Source: Bradyrhizobium sp. SZCCT0153
Lineage (GTDB): Bacteria > Pseudomonadota > Alphaproteobacteria > Rhizobiales > Xanthobacteraceae
Reading direction: 5' to 3'
Length of the DNA: 64,000 nucleotides
NCBI RefSeq assembly: GCF_018129995.1
Contig: NZ_JAFCKS010000010.1
Location: 124,001-188,000, forward strand
The notes beneath the pieces are model-generated. The model searched no databases. It saw nothing but the letters and a program-made list of their open reading frames with translations, and was not told the origin of the DNA. Positions within the stretch are counted from its first letter, which is position 1, and the number at the start of each line of letters is the position of its first letter. The position numbers and the translations under genes are program-made. Of this stretch, positions 12,208 to 28,336 are shown one piece after another.

Positions 12208-14268
12208 CTACTCCTCGTCCTCGTCTTCGACCTTGTCGAAGAAGGAATAGCGCAAGCTGTCGGCGTCGGCGTACCACTGGCCCGGGCCCTTGTTGGCGGC
12301 GAGCGTCGCCTCCCAGAGCGCGTCGGTGCAATCCTTGCGGTGCATCGACAGGTCGAAGCCGTTGCCGAAGAACAGTTCGGACCATTCCCACCAAGTGCCG
12401 AGCTTCCTGACCCCGCGCAACAGGTCGTAGCGGTCGATGACCGTCGAGGCCATGTCGGAGGTGATCGAGCCGAACACGAGGCCGGTCTTGACCACGCGGT
12501 TCAGCTCCCGGATCCCGCGGACCACTTGCTTCGGGGAAACGTGGCAGAGGCTGGTCTCGAACACGAAGTCGAACGCGCCGTCCTTGAACGGCATGTCGGT
12601 GATCGAGCCGAGCTTGTTATACTTCTTCAGCGCTTTCGGCGTTTTGGCGTGGATCGCGCGGTTGTTCTCGATGCCGAAGGCATCAAAGCCGCGATCGCGC
12701 AGTGCGCCGACCAGCTCCCCGCTGGCCGAGCCCGCGACCAATAGCTTGGCACCCTTGGTCTTGCCCCAGACGATGCCGATCAGCCTGGTGAGGTAATCCG
12801 GATCGGTGAAGTGACGCCACGCCTCGCTATAGGGGCCGAGGCCGCGATAGTTTGCGAAATAGTCGCGATCGATCTTGTCGGACAGCGGCTTGTCGTCCTG
12901 CGAACGCTCGCGGCGGAGGCGCATCATCTCGGTCAGGATGATGTCGGTCGCCGCGTCCGAGGAGTCGAGCAAACCGTTCAGCGTCGAGTCGAACAGATAG
13001 TCGCCGACCACGACGATTCCGGGATGCTCTTTCGGCTCGGGCCGGTGATTGGTCATGACGTCGCGCACGGGCAAGCCGCCCGGAATCGCGTTCACCGACG
13101 ACAGCCAGCGGTGGATCTTGCCCTCCATGACATGCGAACGCGCATCGCCGAGCGAGGCCGGCAGCGATTTCAGCGCGGCGTCGATCAGCTCCTGGTCGGA
13201 GAGATTGGCGAAGGCCAGCGCGTCGGAGCCCGGAATCAGCCAGTTCAGTACGCCGTGGTTGCCGACGTCGTGACGCGCGCCTTCGTTGTAGACGCAGCAG
13301 CCACCGAAGGCCTCCGACATGAACCAGGCGCCCGTGATCTTGTCGCCCCAGAACGGCGTGTCGAACAGGATCGAGACGCGCAAATAATGCGCGGGGCGGT
13401 CGAAATAGGAAACGTGCTTGACCATCGACTTGCGGAGCTGCTCGCCCTCCCAGCCCATGGTGGCAAGCCAGGAATGCGGCAGGCAGACCAGCACGAGATC
13501 GAAGTCGCGCGTCTCCGGGCCCTTGCCGTTCATCATCTTGAGCTGGTAGCGGCCCGTCGGCGCCTTGCCGACGGTGAGCACGCGGTGATTGAGCTGGATG
13601 TCGGCATTGACCTCCGACTGCAGGCACTCGATCAGCTGCTCGTTGCCGTTCTGGATGGAATAGAGGCCGATATAGCCGTCGACATCCATCAGATAGTTCT
13701 TGAGCGCGTTGAGGCCGTTGGTGTTGTGGCTCTCGGTCGCAATGTCCGAGCGTGCCATCACCTTGAAGAAACGCTTTGCGGTCTCGTCCTCGACCTCCTC
13801 GTCGAGCACCTGCTCGGCGGTCTTGTAGGCCCAGGGGTTCTCGTTGTCGTGCGCGCCGACGCCTTCGTAATATTCGATCGGCGACATCGCCTCGGCGCAG
13901 CGCTCGCGGAACGTCTCGATCGCGGCCGCAGTCCTGGCGCCGTATTTGCGGCGCATGCCGGCGACGTCGTTGAGCAGCTCGCCGCCGAACTGCACCTGTT
14001 CGGCGTCCATCGGAATGGTCTGCAGGCCGAAATGCTGGATCAGTTCGCGCAGCGGATCCGGCCCGGTCATCGAGTAGTCGTAGATCTCGGCGACGCCGGC
14101 CTCGTACATCGCGGGCGCGGAATCGAATTTACGCGTGACGATCTTGCCGCCGAGCCGGTCGGATGCCTCGTAGATGGTGACGCGGCAGAGATCGCCGAGC
14201 TTGCGCTTCAGATACCAAGCGCTCATCAGCCCGCCGGGGCCGCCGCCTACGATTGCCAGATCAAGCAT
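12208..14268 (-). CDS. flavin amine oxidase-like / SAM methyltransferase fusion
   Basis: The 686-aa product has two parts. Residues 1 to about 450 look like an FAD amine-oxidase/protoporphyrinogen-oxidase-type flavoprotein: LAIVGGGPGGLMSAWYLKRK at the N-terminus, an EASDRLGG motif, and GIVVVGDYLFDSTLNGLLDS near residue 430. From about residue 495 a class I methyltransferase follows (LLVAGSASGELVGALRDRGF, then DMPFKDGAFDFVFETS). The tail is acidic (VEDEDEE). Two enzymes in one chain suggest successive steps on one substrate, which I cannot name. Its neighbours are the ABC exporter downstream and rpoC upstream. Confidence 0.8.
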   Translation of the reverse strand: MLDLAIVGGGPGGLMSAWYLKRKLGDLCRVTIYEASDRLGGKIVTRKFDSAPAMYEAGVAEIYDYSMTGPDPLRELIQHFGLQTIPMDAEQVQFGGELLNDVAGMRRKYGARTAAAIETFRERCAEAMSPIEYYEGVGAHDNENPWAYKTAEQVLDEEVEDETAKRFFKVMARSDIATESHNTNGLNALKNYLMDVDGYIGLYSIQNGNEQLIECLQSEVNADIQLNHRVLTVGKAPTGRYQLKMMNGKGPETRDFDLVLVCLPHSWLATMGWEGEQLRKSMVKHVSYFDRPAHYLRVSILFDTPFWGDKITGAWFMSEAFGGCCVYNEGARHDVGNHGVLNWLIPGSDALAFANLSDQELIDAALKSLPASLGDARSHVMEGKIHRWLSSVNAIPGGLPVRDVMTNHRPEPKEHPGIVVVGDYLFDSTLNGLLDSSDAATDIILTEMMRLRRERSQDDKPLSDKIDRDYFANYRGLGPYSEAWRHFTDPDYLTRLIGIVWGKTKGAKLLVAGSASGELVGALRDRGFDAFGIENNRAIHAKTPKALKKYNKLGSITDMPFKDGAFDFVFETSLCHVSPKQVVRGIRELNRVVKTGLVFGSITSDMASTVIDRYDLLRGVRKLGTWWEWSELFFGNGFDLSMHRKDCTDALWEATLAANKGPGQWYADADSLRYSFFDKVEDEDEE

Positions 14269-14403
14269 GAGAGTTCCGTGGTCTCCGGCCCTGCCCCTGT
14301 CACGGGATCCACCGGTCTAAACTCTCCTAGCAGAAGCGCTTTTGCGCCTGAAGGAAAGATGAACAAATGTTGATCTTGCACCGCAACAGGCAAACAAAGC
14401 AGC

Positions 14404-14430
14404 AAAAAGGCCGGCTTGCGCCGGCCTTTT
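14404..14430 (-). terminator. Rho-independent terminator after rpoC (bidirectional shape)
   Basis: A perfect 7-bp GC stem (ggccggc 14409-14415 with gccggcc 14420-14426) with a 4-nt loop is flanked by A5 on one side and T4 on the other, so it can work in both directions. In the rpoC sense the loop is GCAA and the stem is followed by T5. It lies 32 bp after the rpoC stop and should end the rplKAJL-rpoBC transcription unit. Confidence 0.85.
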
Positions 14431-14461
14431 CATTGTCCTCGGTATTCCTACGGATGAACGA

Positions 14462-18658
<4,197 letters not shown>

Positions 18659-18751
18659 CGTCTTCTCCTCGCGTGCCGGTCGCCTACGGCCGCAAATTCG
18701 AAAATCACTCGAGCGGGGCGCCCTGCCCTCAAGGCCTCGGGTCGGGCGCCG

Positions 18752-18776
18752 ATGCCCGGCCGTGAAGGCCGGGCAT
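18752..18776 (-). repeat. GC-rich inverted repeat in the rpoB-rpoC spacer
   Basis: Arms atgcccggcc (18752-18761) and ggccgggcat (18767-18776) form a perfect 10-bp stem with a 5-nt loop in the 129-bp spacer. No T-run follows. It resembles the GC-rich palindromic repeats I recall as scattered through Bradyrhizobium genomes, so it may be a genomic repeat copy; it could still affect stability or stoichiometry of the rpoBC message. Confidence 0.6.
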
Positions 18777-18787
18777 GAAAGGTCGTA

Positions 18788-22906
<4,119 letters not shown>

Positions 22907-23386
22907 CGTGGCCTCTCATTTCGTCGCCCGCTCGGGGCGCGTCGTCCAAGAAGCGGCTGCCACCACTCCCCGGGTTGAATTTTTCGAACCCGTTTTGGGG
23001 ACCAAAAATCCAGTTTCAGGCCGTCATGTCCTGAATCTGTTCTTCAGATCTTCAAAACGCAAAACGACGCGCGGGGCGCATAGGCACGCCCGCCCGTCAC
23101 AACGATCGTCTTCACGGACTGCAAAAGCCCGAAATAGCTTGCTCTCCCAACGGCTTACAGGGAAATCCGGCATCCCTGCCCACCGCGCTTTCGTGCTGCC
23201 GACCCGATATGGGGCGACAATAGTGGAGATTCGAGGGGTAAACCCTCAAATCCCCACACTTTTCCGTGTTCGGCCTGCGTCGGGACGTTCCGTCGCACGC
23301 CTTTTGCATCTGGCCCACCCTTTCGAGATGGTCAGAGATCCCGGTTTCGCTGACGCTCGCCGGGATCTTGTGCCAGTAAGCGTTGC
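22907..23386 (-). promoter_or_regulatory. rplL-rpoB spacer with two hairpins and a weak candidate promoter
   Basis: I see no gene in these 480 bp. Just after rplL is a 9-bp perfect stem (agatcccgg 23336-23344 with ccgggatct 23360-23368, 15-nt loop). Farther on, 23228-23252 folds in the rpoB-sense RNA into a 10-bp stem with one U-G wobble and a 5-nt loop. In E. coli the same spacer holds an attenuator and an RNase III site that lower rpoBC relative to rplJL, so an analogous role is reasonable. A weak minus-strand promoter (TTGAGG 23244-23249, 18 bp, CACTAT 23220-23225) overlaps the second hairpin. Confidence 0.5.
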
Positions 23387-23758
23387 TTACTTGAGCTCGA
23401 CCTTTGCGCCAGCCTTCTCGAGCTGGACCTTGATCTTCTCGGCTTCGTCCTTGTTCACGCCTTCCTTGACAGGCTTCGGCGCGCCCTCGACGAGGTCCTT
23501 TGCTTCCTTCAGGCCCAGGCCGGTGATGGCGCGGACTTCCTTGATGACCTCGATCTTCTTGTCGCCGGCGGCGGCCAGAACGACCGTGAACTCGGTCTTC
23601 TCTTCCGCCGGAGCGGCGGCAGCAGCGGCGGGACCGGCAACGGCCACTGCCGCAGCGGCGGACACGCCCCACTTTTCTTCGAGGAGCTTCGCGAGTTCGG
23701 CAGCTTCGAGCACGGTGAGGCTCGAGAGGTCGTCAACGATCTTCTGCAAGTCAGCCAT
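23387..23758 (-). CDS. rplL: 50S ribosomal protein L7/L12
   Basis: L7/L12 forms the flexible stalk dimers that recruit translation GTPases. The 123-residue product has an N-terminal dimerisation part ([20 protein letters not shown]), an Ala-rich hinge (about residues 33-52) and the C-terminal domain with [20 protein letters not shown]. It lies 54 bp downstream of rplJ and is followed at once by a hairpin. Confidence 0.98.
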   Translation of the reverse strand: MADLQKIVDDLSSLTVLEAAELAKLLEEKWGVSAAAAVAVAGPAAAAAAPAEEKTEFTVVLAAAGDKKIEVIKEVRAITGLGLKEAKDLVEGAPKPVKEGVNKDEAEKIKVQLEKAGAKVELK

Positions 23759-23812
23759 TGTTCAGTTTCCTTGAATGTAAGTCTGGTTCGGGTTTGAGTT
23801 TTGCGAAGGGCG

Positions 23813-24331
23813 TCAGGCCGCTTCGCCCTTTGAGGCATGAGCCTGGATGACGCGCGCGAGCTTGCCCGCGGGCGCATTGGCGAGCTGAGCGAGCTTGGTC
23901 GCCGGGGCCACAAGCAGGCCGACGATCTTTGCACGCAGCTCGTCAAGCGACGGCAGCGAGGCAAGAGCCTTCACGCCGTCGACATTCAGGACGGTCGTTC
24001 CCATCGAGCCGCCGATGATGACGAACTTTTCGTTCGTCTTGGCGAATTCGACGGCGACCTTTGGCGCCGCTACCGGATCATTCGAAGTGGCGATCACGGT
24101 CGGTCCCTTCAGCATGGGACCGATGGCAACGACGTCAGTGCCTTCAAGAGCAATTTTGGCGAGACGGTTCTTCGAGACCTTCACCGAGGCGCCAGCCTGC
24201 TTCATCTGCGTCCGCAGCTTCTGCATCTGGGCAACGGTCAGGCCGGAATATTGGGCAACGACCGCGACGCTCGTGGTCTTGAAGACCCCATTGAGCTGTT
24301 CGACCGCTTCCTTTTTTGCCGCTCGTTCCAC
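23813..24331 (-). CDS. rplJ: 50S ribosomal protein L10 (GTG start)
   Basis: L10 anchors the L7/L12 dimers to the 50S stalk base. I choose the GTG at 24331 (first residues [18 protein letters not shown]), giving 172 aa, the normal length, with a purine-rich ribosome site just upstream. The frame stays open to 24451, but the extra 40 residues match no L10 and the in-frame ATG at 24358 has no ribosome site. The upstream region contains a candidate L10-type leader stem. Confidence 0.94.
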   Translation of the reverse strand: MERAAKKEAVEQLNGVFKTTSVAVVAQYSGLTVAQMQKLRTQMKQAGASVKVSKNRLAKIALEGTDVVAIGPMLKGPTVIATSNDPVAAPKVAVEFAKTNEKFVIIGGSMGTTVLNVDGVKALASLPSLDELRAKIVGLLVAPATKLAQLANAPAGKLARVIQAHASKGEAA

Positions 24332-24918
24332 AGCAAGCTCTTTCCGGTTGGCGGTCATCGCGAAAGCGGGACCGCCGGGTTGCACCCATCGTCCCGCCCA
24401 AACCTGAACCTCAGGGCCAAAACCCATCGGACACGCCGGGCAAGACGACAATTCAAAGCCTGCCCTCCGGGAGCCCGCTAAGGCCCACGGCGTGTCGAGG
24501 TCCGAACCAGACCCGTTCCGCGGAGCCAGCCGTAAAGCTGGGCGCGAAGTGAAATCCGGTCTTCACCCGTCTATGCAGGCCATGCGATTAAGCCGTTGAG
24601 AAATCGAGATTCCCCGCGGGCGCCTGCAGTCTTGGACAGGACAAGGTCAGCCGGCGAACCGCCCGACCTCTGCCCGCACTCCACCAACCGACGGGTTTTC
24701 TTCCCTTTTCCGGCAAATCCTTACGGACGTCCTGAAAAGGAATGATCTCCTGTCTTGTCGGGTTTTCGGAATGCGTGCACGAACGCGCCAGCCGAGGCCG
24801 GCACGTCCGGAAGCGGTTCTTTAACCGCTCGGAGCCTGCTTGCCAAGAGCAAAATTCACACCAGTTCCAATCCGTTGCCGCGGATGCCTGTCCTGGGCCG
24901 ACAAGGGCTGATTCAGGC
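24332..24918 (-). promoter_or_regulatory. rplJ leader region with long-range stem
   Basis: This 587-bp spacer separates rplJ from the dehydrogenase gene. A long-range 9-bp stem pairs 24430-24438 (gacacgccg) with 24488-24496 (cggcgtgtc) and encloses a smaller ctcc/ggag hairpin, ending about 100 nt before rplJ. This is the general position of the autogenous L10 leader known in other bacteria. A 7-bp hairpin (24812-24818 with 24823-24829) lies about 90 bp past the dehydrogenase stop and may end that transcript. I find no convincing promoter. A 114-codon minus frame (24588-24932) has low-complexity basic sequence and I do not call it. Confidence 0.4.
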
Positions 24919-25866
24919 TCATTTGACCCCATGAGGCAGCGACTTGCCCTCGAAGAACGCGCCTAGATTCGTCAGCACGCAATCCTGCATGGCGACGTGC
25001 GATTCGAGGGTGTGACCGCCGATATGCGGCGCGAGCACTACGTTAGCGAGCGCCGTCAGGGCGTCGGGGGCGTGCGGTTCGTTGTCGAAGACGTCGAGGC
25101 CGGCCCCCGCAATGGTCTTGTCGGTCAGGGCCGCTACCAGGGCCTTCTCGTCGATGACAGAGCCGCGGGAGATGTTGACGACATAGCCGTCCGCGCCCAG
25201 GCGCTTCAGGATGTCCGCATTGACGACATGCTGGGTGTCGGCCCCTGCCCGGACCGCGATCATCAGCACGCTGCACCAATCGGCCAGCGCCTCCAGGGTC
25301 GGGAAATATTGATAGGGCAAATCGTACTTAGTCCGGCTGAAATAGCCGATTTCGCTCTCGAAGGCGGCACAGCGCGCGGCGATCTTGCGACCGATCTCGC
25401 CCATGCCGTAGACGCCGATGCGGCGGCCGGGCATGCCGGCCTTGGGCCGCATCATCGGCGACGGCATTGACGCCACCCAATCGCCGCTGCGGACATATTG
25501 GTCGGCAGCCAGGATCCGCCGCGTCGTCGCGAGCATCAAGGTCATCGCGATGTCGGCGACCGAGGCCGCATTGGCGCCCGGGCTGTGGCCGACTTCGATG
25601 TTGCGGGCTGCGGCCGCCTTCAGGTCGATGCCGTCATAGCCGGTGCCATAGCAGACGATGGCGCCGAGCTTCGGAAACAGGTCCATCGCCTCCGCGTCGA
25701 GCGGCGTGCCGCCCGCGGTGAGCAGCGCGCGGATGCCACTCAGTTCATCGGCCGAAAACACTTCGCGCGCGGGCTTGCCGCCGGTATCGAGCAGTTCGAA
25801 CCGCTCGGCGAAACGCACCATCATCGTCTTGGGAAAGCGCGAGTAGATCAGGACCTTGTCAGCCAT
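24919..25866 (-). CDS. D-isomer-specific 2-hydroxyacid dehydrogenase
   Basis: This family reduces 2-keto acids (for example glyoxylate or hydroxypyruvate) with NAD(P)H. The start MADKVLIYSRFPKTMMVRFA (ATG 25866) gives 315 aa. Seen are the nucleotide motif GVYGMGEIGRKIAARC near residues 148-163, the catalytic Arg in IAVRAGADTQ, the Glu in DVFDNEPHAPDAL and the His in VLAPHIGGHT. The substrate is not assignable. It sits inside the ribosomal operon, between rplA and rplJ, on the same strand with a 90-bp spacer after rplA, so it is probably co-transcribed with rplKA. Confidence 0.9.
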   Translation of the reverse strand: MADKVLIYSRFPKTMMVRFAERFELLDTGGKPAREVFSADELSGIRALLTAGGTPLDAEAMDLFPKLGAIVCYGTGYDGIDLKAAAARNIEVGHSPGANAASVADIAMTLMLATTRRILAADQYVRSGDWVASMPSPMMRPKAGMPGRRIGVYGMGEIGRKIAARCAAFESEIGYFSRTKYDLPYQYFPTLEALADWCSVLMIAVRAGADTQHVVNADILKRLGADGYVVNISRGSVIDEKALVAALTDKTIAGAGLDVFDNEPHAPDALTALANVVLAPHIGGHTLESHVAMQDCVLTNLGAFFEGKSLPHGVK

Positions 25867-25956
25867 TGTTCTTGTTTCCGGTAAACGTCGCCACAAACGA
25901 TGAGGGGCGGAATCGGTTGCCCGATTCCGCCCCTCACCTCATGCAATTTTCAAACC

Positions 25957-26649
25957 TTAGCCGAGAATGGTGCCCGGCTCGACCTTCACGCCCGGGCCCA
26001 TCGTCGAGGACACCGCAACGCGCTGGATGTAGGTCCCCTTGGAACCGGCGGGCTTGGCCTTCGAAACAGCATCGGCCAGCGCCTTGATGTTCTCGACCAG
26101 CTTCTCCTCGGAGAACGAGGCCTTGCCGACGCCGGCCTGCAGGATGCCGGCCTTCTCGACACGGAACTCGACCGATCCGCCCTTGGCACCCTTCACCGCA
26201 CCGGTGACGTCCATGGTCACGGTGCCGATCTTCGGGTTCGGCATCAGGCCGCGCGGGCCGAGCACCTTACCGAGACGGCCGACCAGCGGCATCATGTCGG
26301 GGGTGGCGATACAGCGGTCGAAATCGATCGAGCCGTTCTGCACCTTCTCGACCAGGTCTTCGGCGCCGACGACGTCGGCGCCCGCAGCCTTGGCCTCGTC
26401 GGCCTTGGCGCCGCGGGCGAACACGCCGACGCGGAGCGTACGGCCGGTGCCGTTCGGCAGGGTCACGACGCCGCGGACCATCTGGTCGGCGTGGCGCGGA
26501 TCGACGCCGAGATTGATCGCGACCTCGATGGTCTCGTCGAACTTCGCTTTCGCGCGTTCCTTGACCATCTTGATGGCGTCCGCGAGCGGGTAAAGCTTTT
26601 CGCGGTCAACACCTTCGCGGGCTTTGTTCAAACGCTTTCCGATTGCCAT
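25957..26649 (-). CDS. rplA: 50S ribosomal protein L1
   Basis: L1 forms the mobile stalk at the E site and often represses its own operon. The 230-residue product starts [20 protein letters not shown] and has the family signature [20 protein letters not shown] near residues 119-138. It follows rplK after 6 bp. The length is typical. Confidence 0.98.
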   Translation of the reverse strand: MAIGKRLNKAREGVDREKLYPLADAIKMVKERAKAKFDETIEVAINLGVDPRHADQMVRGVVTLPNGTGRTLRVGVFARGAKADEAKAAGADVVGAEDLVEKVQNGSIDFDRCIATPDMMPLVGRLGKVLGPRGLMPNPKIGTVTMDVTGAVKGAKGGSVEFRVEKAGILQAGVGKASFSEEKLVENIKALADAVSKAKPAGSKGTYIQRVAVSSTMGPGVKVEPGTILG

Positions 26650-26655
26650 GAGCCC

Positions 26656-27084
26656 TTACCCCGCCACTTCCAGACCCATCGAGCGGGCAGAGCCCTCGAC
26701 CATCTTCATGGCCGATTCGATGGTGTCGCAATTGAGATCCTTCATCTTCTTCTCGGCGATCTCGCGCACCTGCGCCTTGGTCACCGCGCCGGCCTTGTCG
26801 CGGCCCGGCGCCTTCGAGCCGGACTGGATTTTTGCAGCCTGCTTGAGGAAGAAGGACATCGGCGGCGTCTTCATCTCGAAGGTGAAGGAACGGTCCGCAT
26901 AGATGGTGATGACCACCGGGATCGGGGTGTTCTTCTCTTCCTTCTGGGTCTGGGCGTTGAACGCCTTGCAGAACTCCATGATGTTGAGACCGCGCTGACC
27001 GAGCGCGGGACCGATCGGGGGCGAAGGATTCGCCGCACCGGCCGGGACCTGAAGCTTCAGGTATCCGGTCACTTTCTTTGCCAT
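26656..27084 (-). CDS. rplK: 50S ribosomal protein L11
   Basis: L11 forms the GTPase-associated centre with 23S rRNA and is needed for RelA activation. The 142-residue product has [20 protein letters not shown] near residues 17-36 and the C-terminal RNA-binding part with [21 protein letters not shown] strong ribosome site (aggag) precedes the ATG. A small GC hairpin (27101-27105 with 27112-27116) sits just ahead of it, where an L1 operator might be; that is a guess. Confidence 0.98.
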   Translation of the reverse strand: MAKKVTGYLKLQVPAGAANPSPPIGPALGQRGLNIMEFCKAFNAQTQKEEKNTPIPVVITIYADRSFTFEMKTPPMSFFLKQAAKIQSGSKAPGRDKAGAVTKAQVREIAEKKMKDLNCDTIESAMKMVEGSARSMGLEVAG

Positions 27085-27215
27085 GTATCACTCCTGTTGT
27101 GCCGGCCTGGACCGGCGGTTTCAGGTTCCGTGGTTGGGATCGAGCGCGGCTGGCAACCGCCCTCTTCCTCCCACGGCCTATTTTCGCGCGAAGCTTCGCT
27201 TCACGCGTCGTCCGG

Positions 27216-27770
27216 TCAGACCTTCTCGACCTGACCGAATTCCAGCTCGACCGGCGTGGCGCGGCCGAAGATCGACACCGCGACCTTCACGCGCGAGCGC
27301 GCCTCGTCGATTTCCTCGACCACACCCGAGAACGAGGCGAACGGGCCGTCGGCCACGCGCACGTTCTCGCCGATCTCGAACGACACCGACGCCTTCGGCC
27401 GTTCCACGCCCTCCTGCACCTGGTGCAGGATGCGCATGGCCTCGGATTCCGAGATCGGCATCGGCTTGTTTTCGGCGCCGAGGAAGCCCGTCACCTTCGG
27501 CGTGTTCTTGATCAGATGAAACGCCTCGTCGGTCAGCTTCATCTTCACTAGCACGTAGCCCGGGAAGAACTTGCGCTCGGCGTCGATCTTGCGGCCGCGG
27601 CGCACTTCCGTGACCTTCTCGGTCGGGACCAGCACCAGCTCGAACAGCTCCTCGAGCCCGCGCTGCTTGGCCTGCTCGCGGATCGATTCGGCGACCTTCT
27701 TTTCGAAATTCGAATAGGCGTGGACGATGTACCAGCGCTTGTCAGACAATTGAGCCGTTGCTGTTGCCAT
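27216..27770 (-). CDS. nusG: transcription termination/antitermination factor NusG
   Basis: NusG binds polymerase through its NGN domain and Rho or S10 through its KOW domain. The 184-residue product shows the NGN start KRWYIVHAYSNFEKKVAESI near residues 11-30 and the KOW segment ASFSGVVEEIDEARSRVKVA near residue 145. Its ATG overlaps the secE stop by one base (TGATG). A 131-bp spacer separates it from rplK. Confidence 0.98.
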   Translation of the reverse strand: MATATAQLSDKRWYIVHAYSNFEKKVAESIREQAKQRGLEELFELVLVPTEKVTEVRRGRKIDAERKFFPGYVLVKMKLTDEAFHLIKNTPKVTGFLGAENKPMPISESEAMRILHQVQEGVERPKASVSFEIGENVRVADGPFASFSGVVEEIDEARSRVKVAVSIFGRATPVELEFGQVEKV

Positions 27771-27961
27771 CAGTGGATGCCCAGAAGGAAGGTGATGAGG
27801 TAGCGGATGATCTGGTCGGCGGCGAAGAAGAAGATCGAGGCCACGGCGACCATCACGAACACCATGATGGTGGTGATCGTGGTCTCGCGGCGGGTCGGCC
27901 AGGTGACCTTGGCGGTCTCCGAGCGCACTTCCTGCAAGAACTTGAACGGGCTGACTGCCAT
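27770..27961 (-). CDS. secE: preprotein translocase subunit SecE
   Basis: SecE clamps the SecY channel in the inner membrane. I place the start at the ATG at 27961 (MAVSPFKFLQEVRSETAKVT), giving 63 aa, the short single-helix form usual in Alphaproteobacteria; the open frame to 28087 is non-family sequence. The amphipathic KVTWPTRRET block is followed by one membrane helix (about residues 30-57). It overlaps nusG by one base. A good promoter lies about 170 bp upstream. Confidence 0.96.
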   Translation of the reverse strand: MAVSPFKFLQEVRSETAKVTWPTRRETTITTIMVFVMVAVASIFFFAADQIIRYLITFLLGIH

Positions 27962-28134
27962 CGTTTGATGTCCAACGTCCGTCGACAGACGCGAATGAAT
28001 TTCAGGGATCCGAACAGCCGCCGTTGGCCCAGCCCTCTGTCTTGAAGGATGAGCCGGAAACCGGGCTCGATTGTTCGGGGATTTCAAAGCCGCGCCGGAA
28101 ATCCGCGTTTAACGGGCCGGCAGCGAGTGCGGGG

Positions 28135-28163
28135 TATCTACTGCGGATGGGACCAAAGGTCAA
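28135..28163 (-). promoter_or_regulatory. sigma-70 promoter for secE-nusG
   Basis: On the minus strand TTGACC (28158-28163) and TAGATA (28135-28140) are separated by exactly 17 bp. This is close to the alphaproteobacterial housekeeping consensus. It would give a 5' leader of roughly 165 nt to secE, and separates the secE-rpoC unit from the carbohydrate island. The rest of the 375-bp spacer (27962-28336) holds a terminator-like repeat and no gene. Confidence 0.65.
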
Positions 28164-28293
28164 GATAGAGAGGGCTCGCACGGACAACCCGACCTCCCCG
28201 GACGACCGAACAGAGCCCAGGCCGATCAAGGGCTTATCTGCCCCTGCCAAAGCGCCGTCCCGGAGCTTCAGCCGGTTCCTTGCAGAACGACAG

Positions 28294-28322
28294 TAAAGGG
28301 GTCCCTCTCCTGCCCCCCTTTA
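28294..28322 (-). terminator. inverted repeat, candidate terminator of the 28337-31336 operon
   Basis: Arms taaagggg (28294-28301) and ccccttta (28315-28322) pair perfectly around a 13-nt loop, 14 bp past the stop of the methyltransferase gene. No long T-run follows, so termination strength is uncertain; it marks the edge between the island and the secE unit. Confidence 0.45.
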
Positions 28323-28336
28323 GCGACCTGGCACGG

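Noticed and set aside
24588-24932. 114-codon minus-strand open frame in the rplJ leader
   Set aside because: Basic, low-complexity translation with no recognisable domain or ribosome site. It lies in a region more plausibly a regulatory leader.
27962-28336. Duplicate of the tRNA-Trp 3' end as an attachment site next to secE
   Set aside because: I looked for the tRNA 3' sequence here and found only a few scattered matching bases, not a usable repeat.
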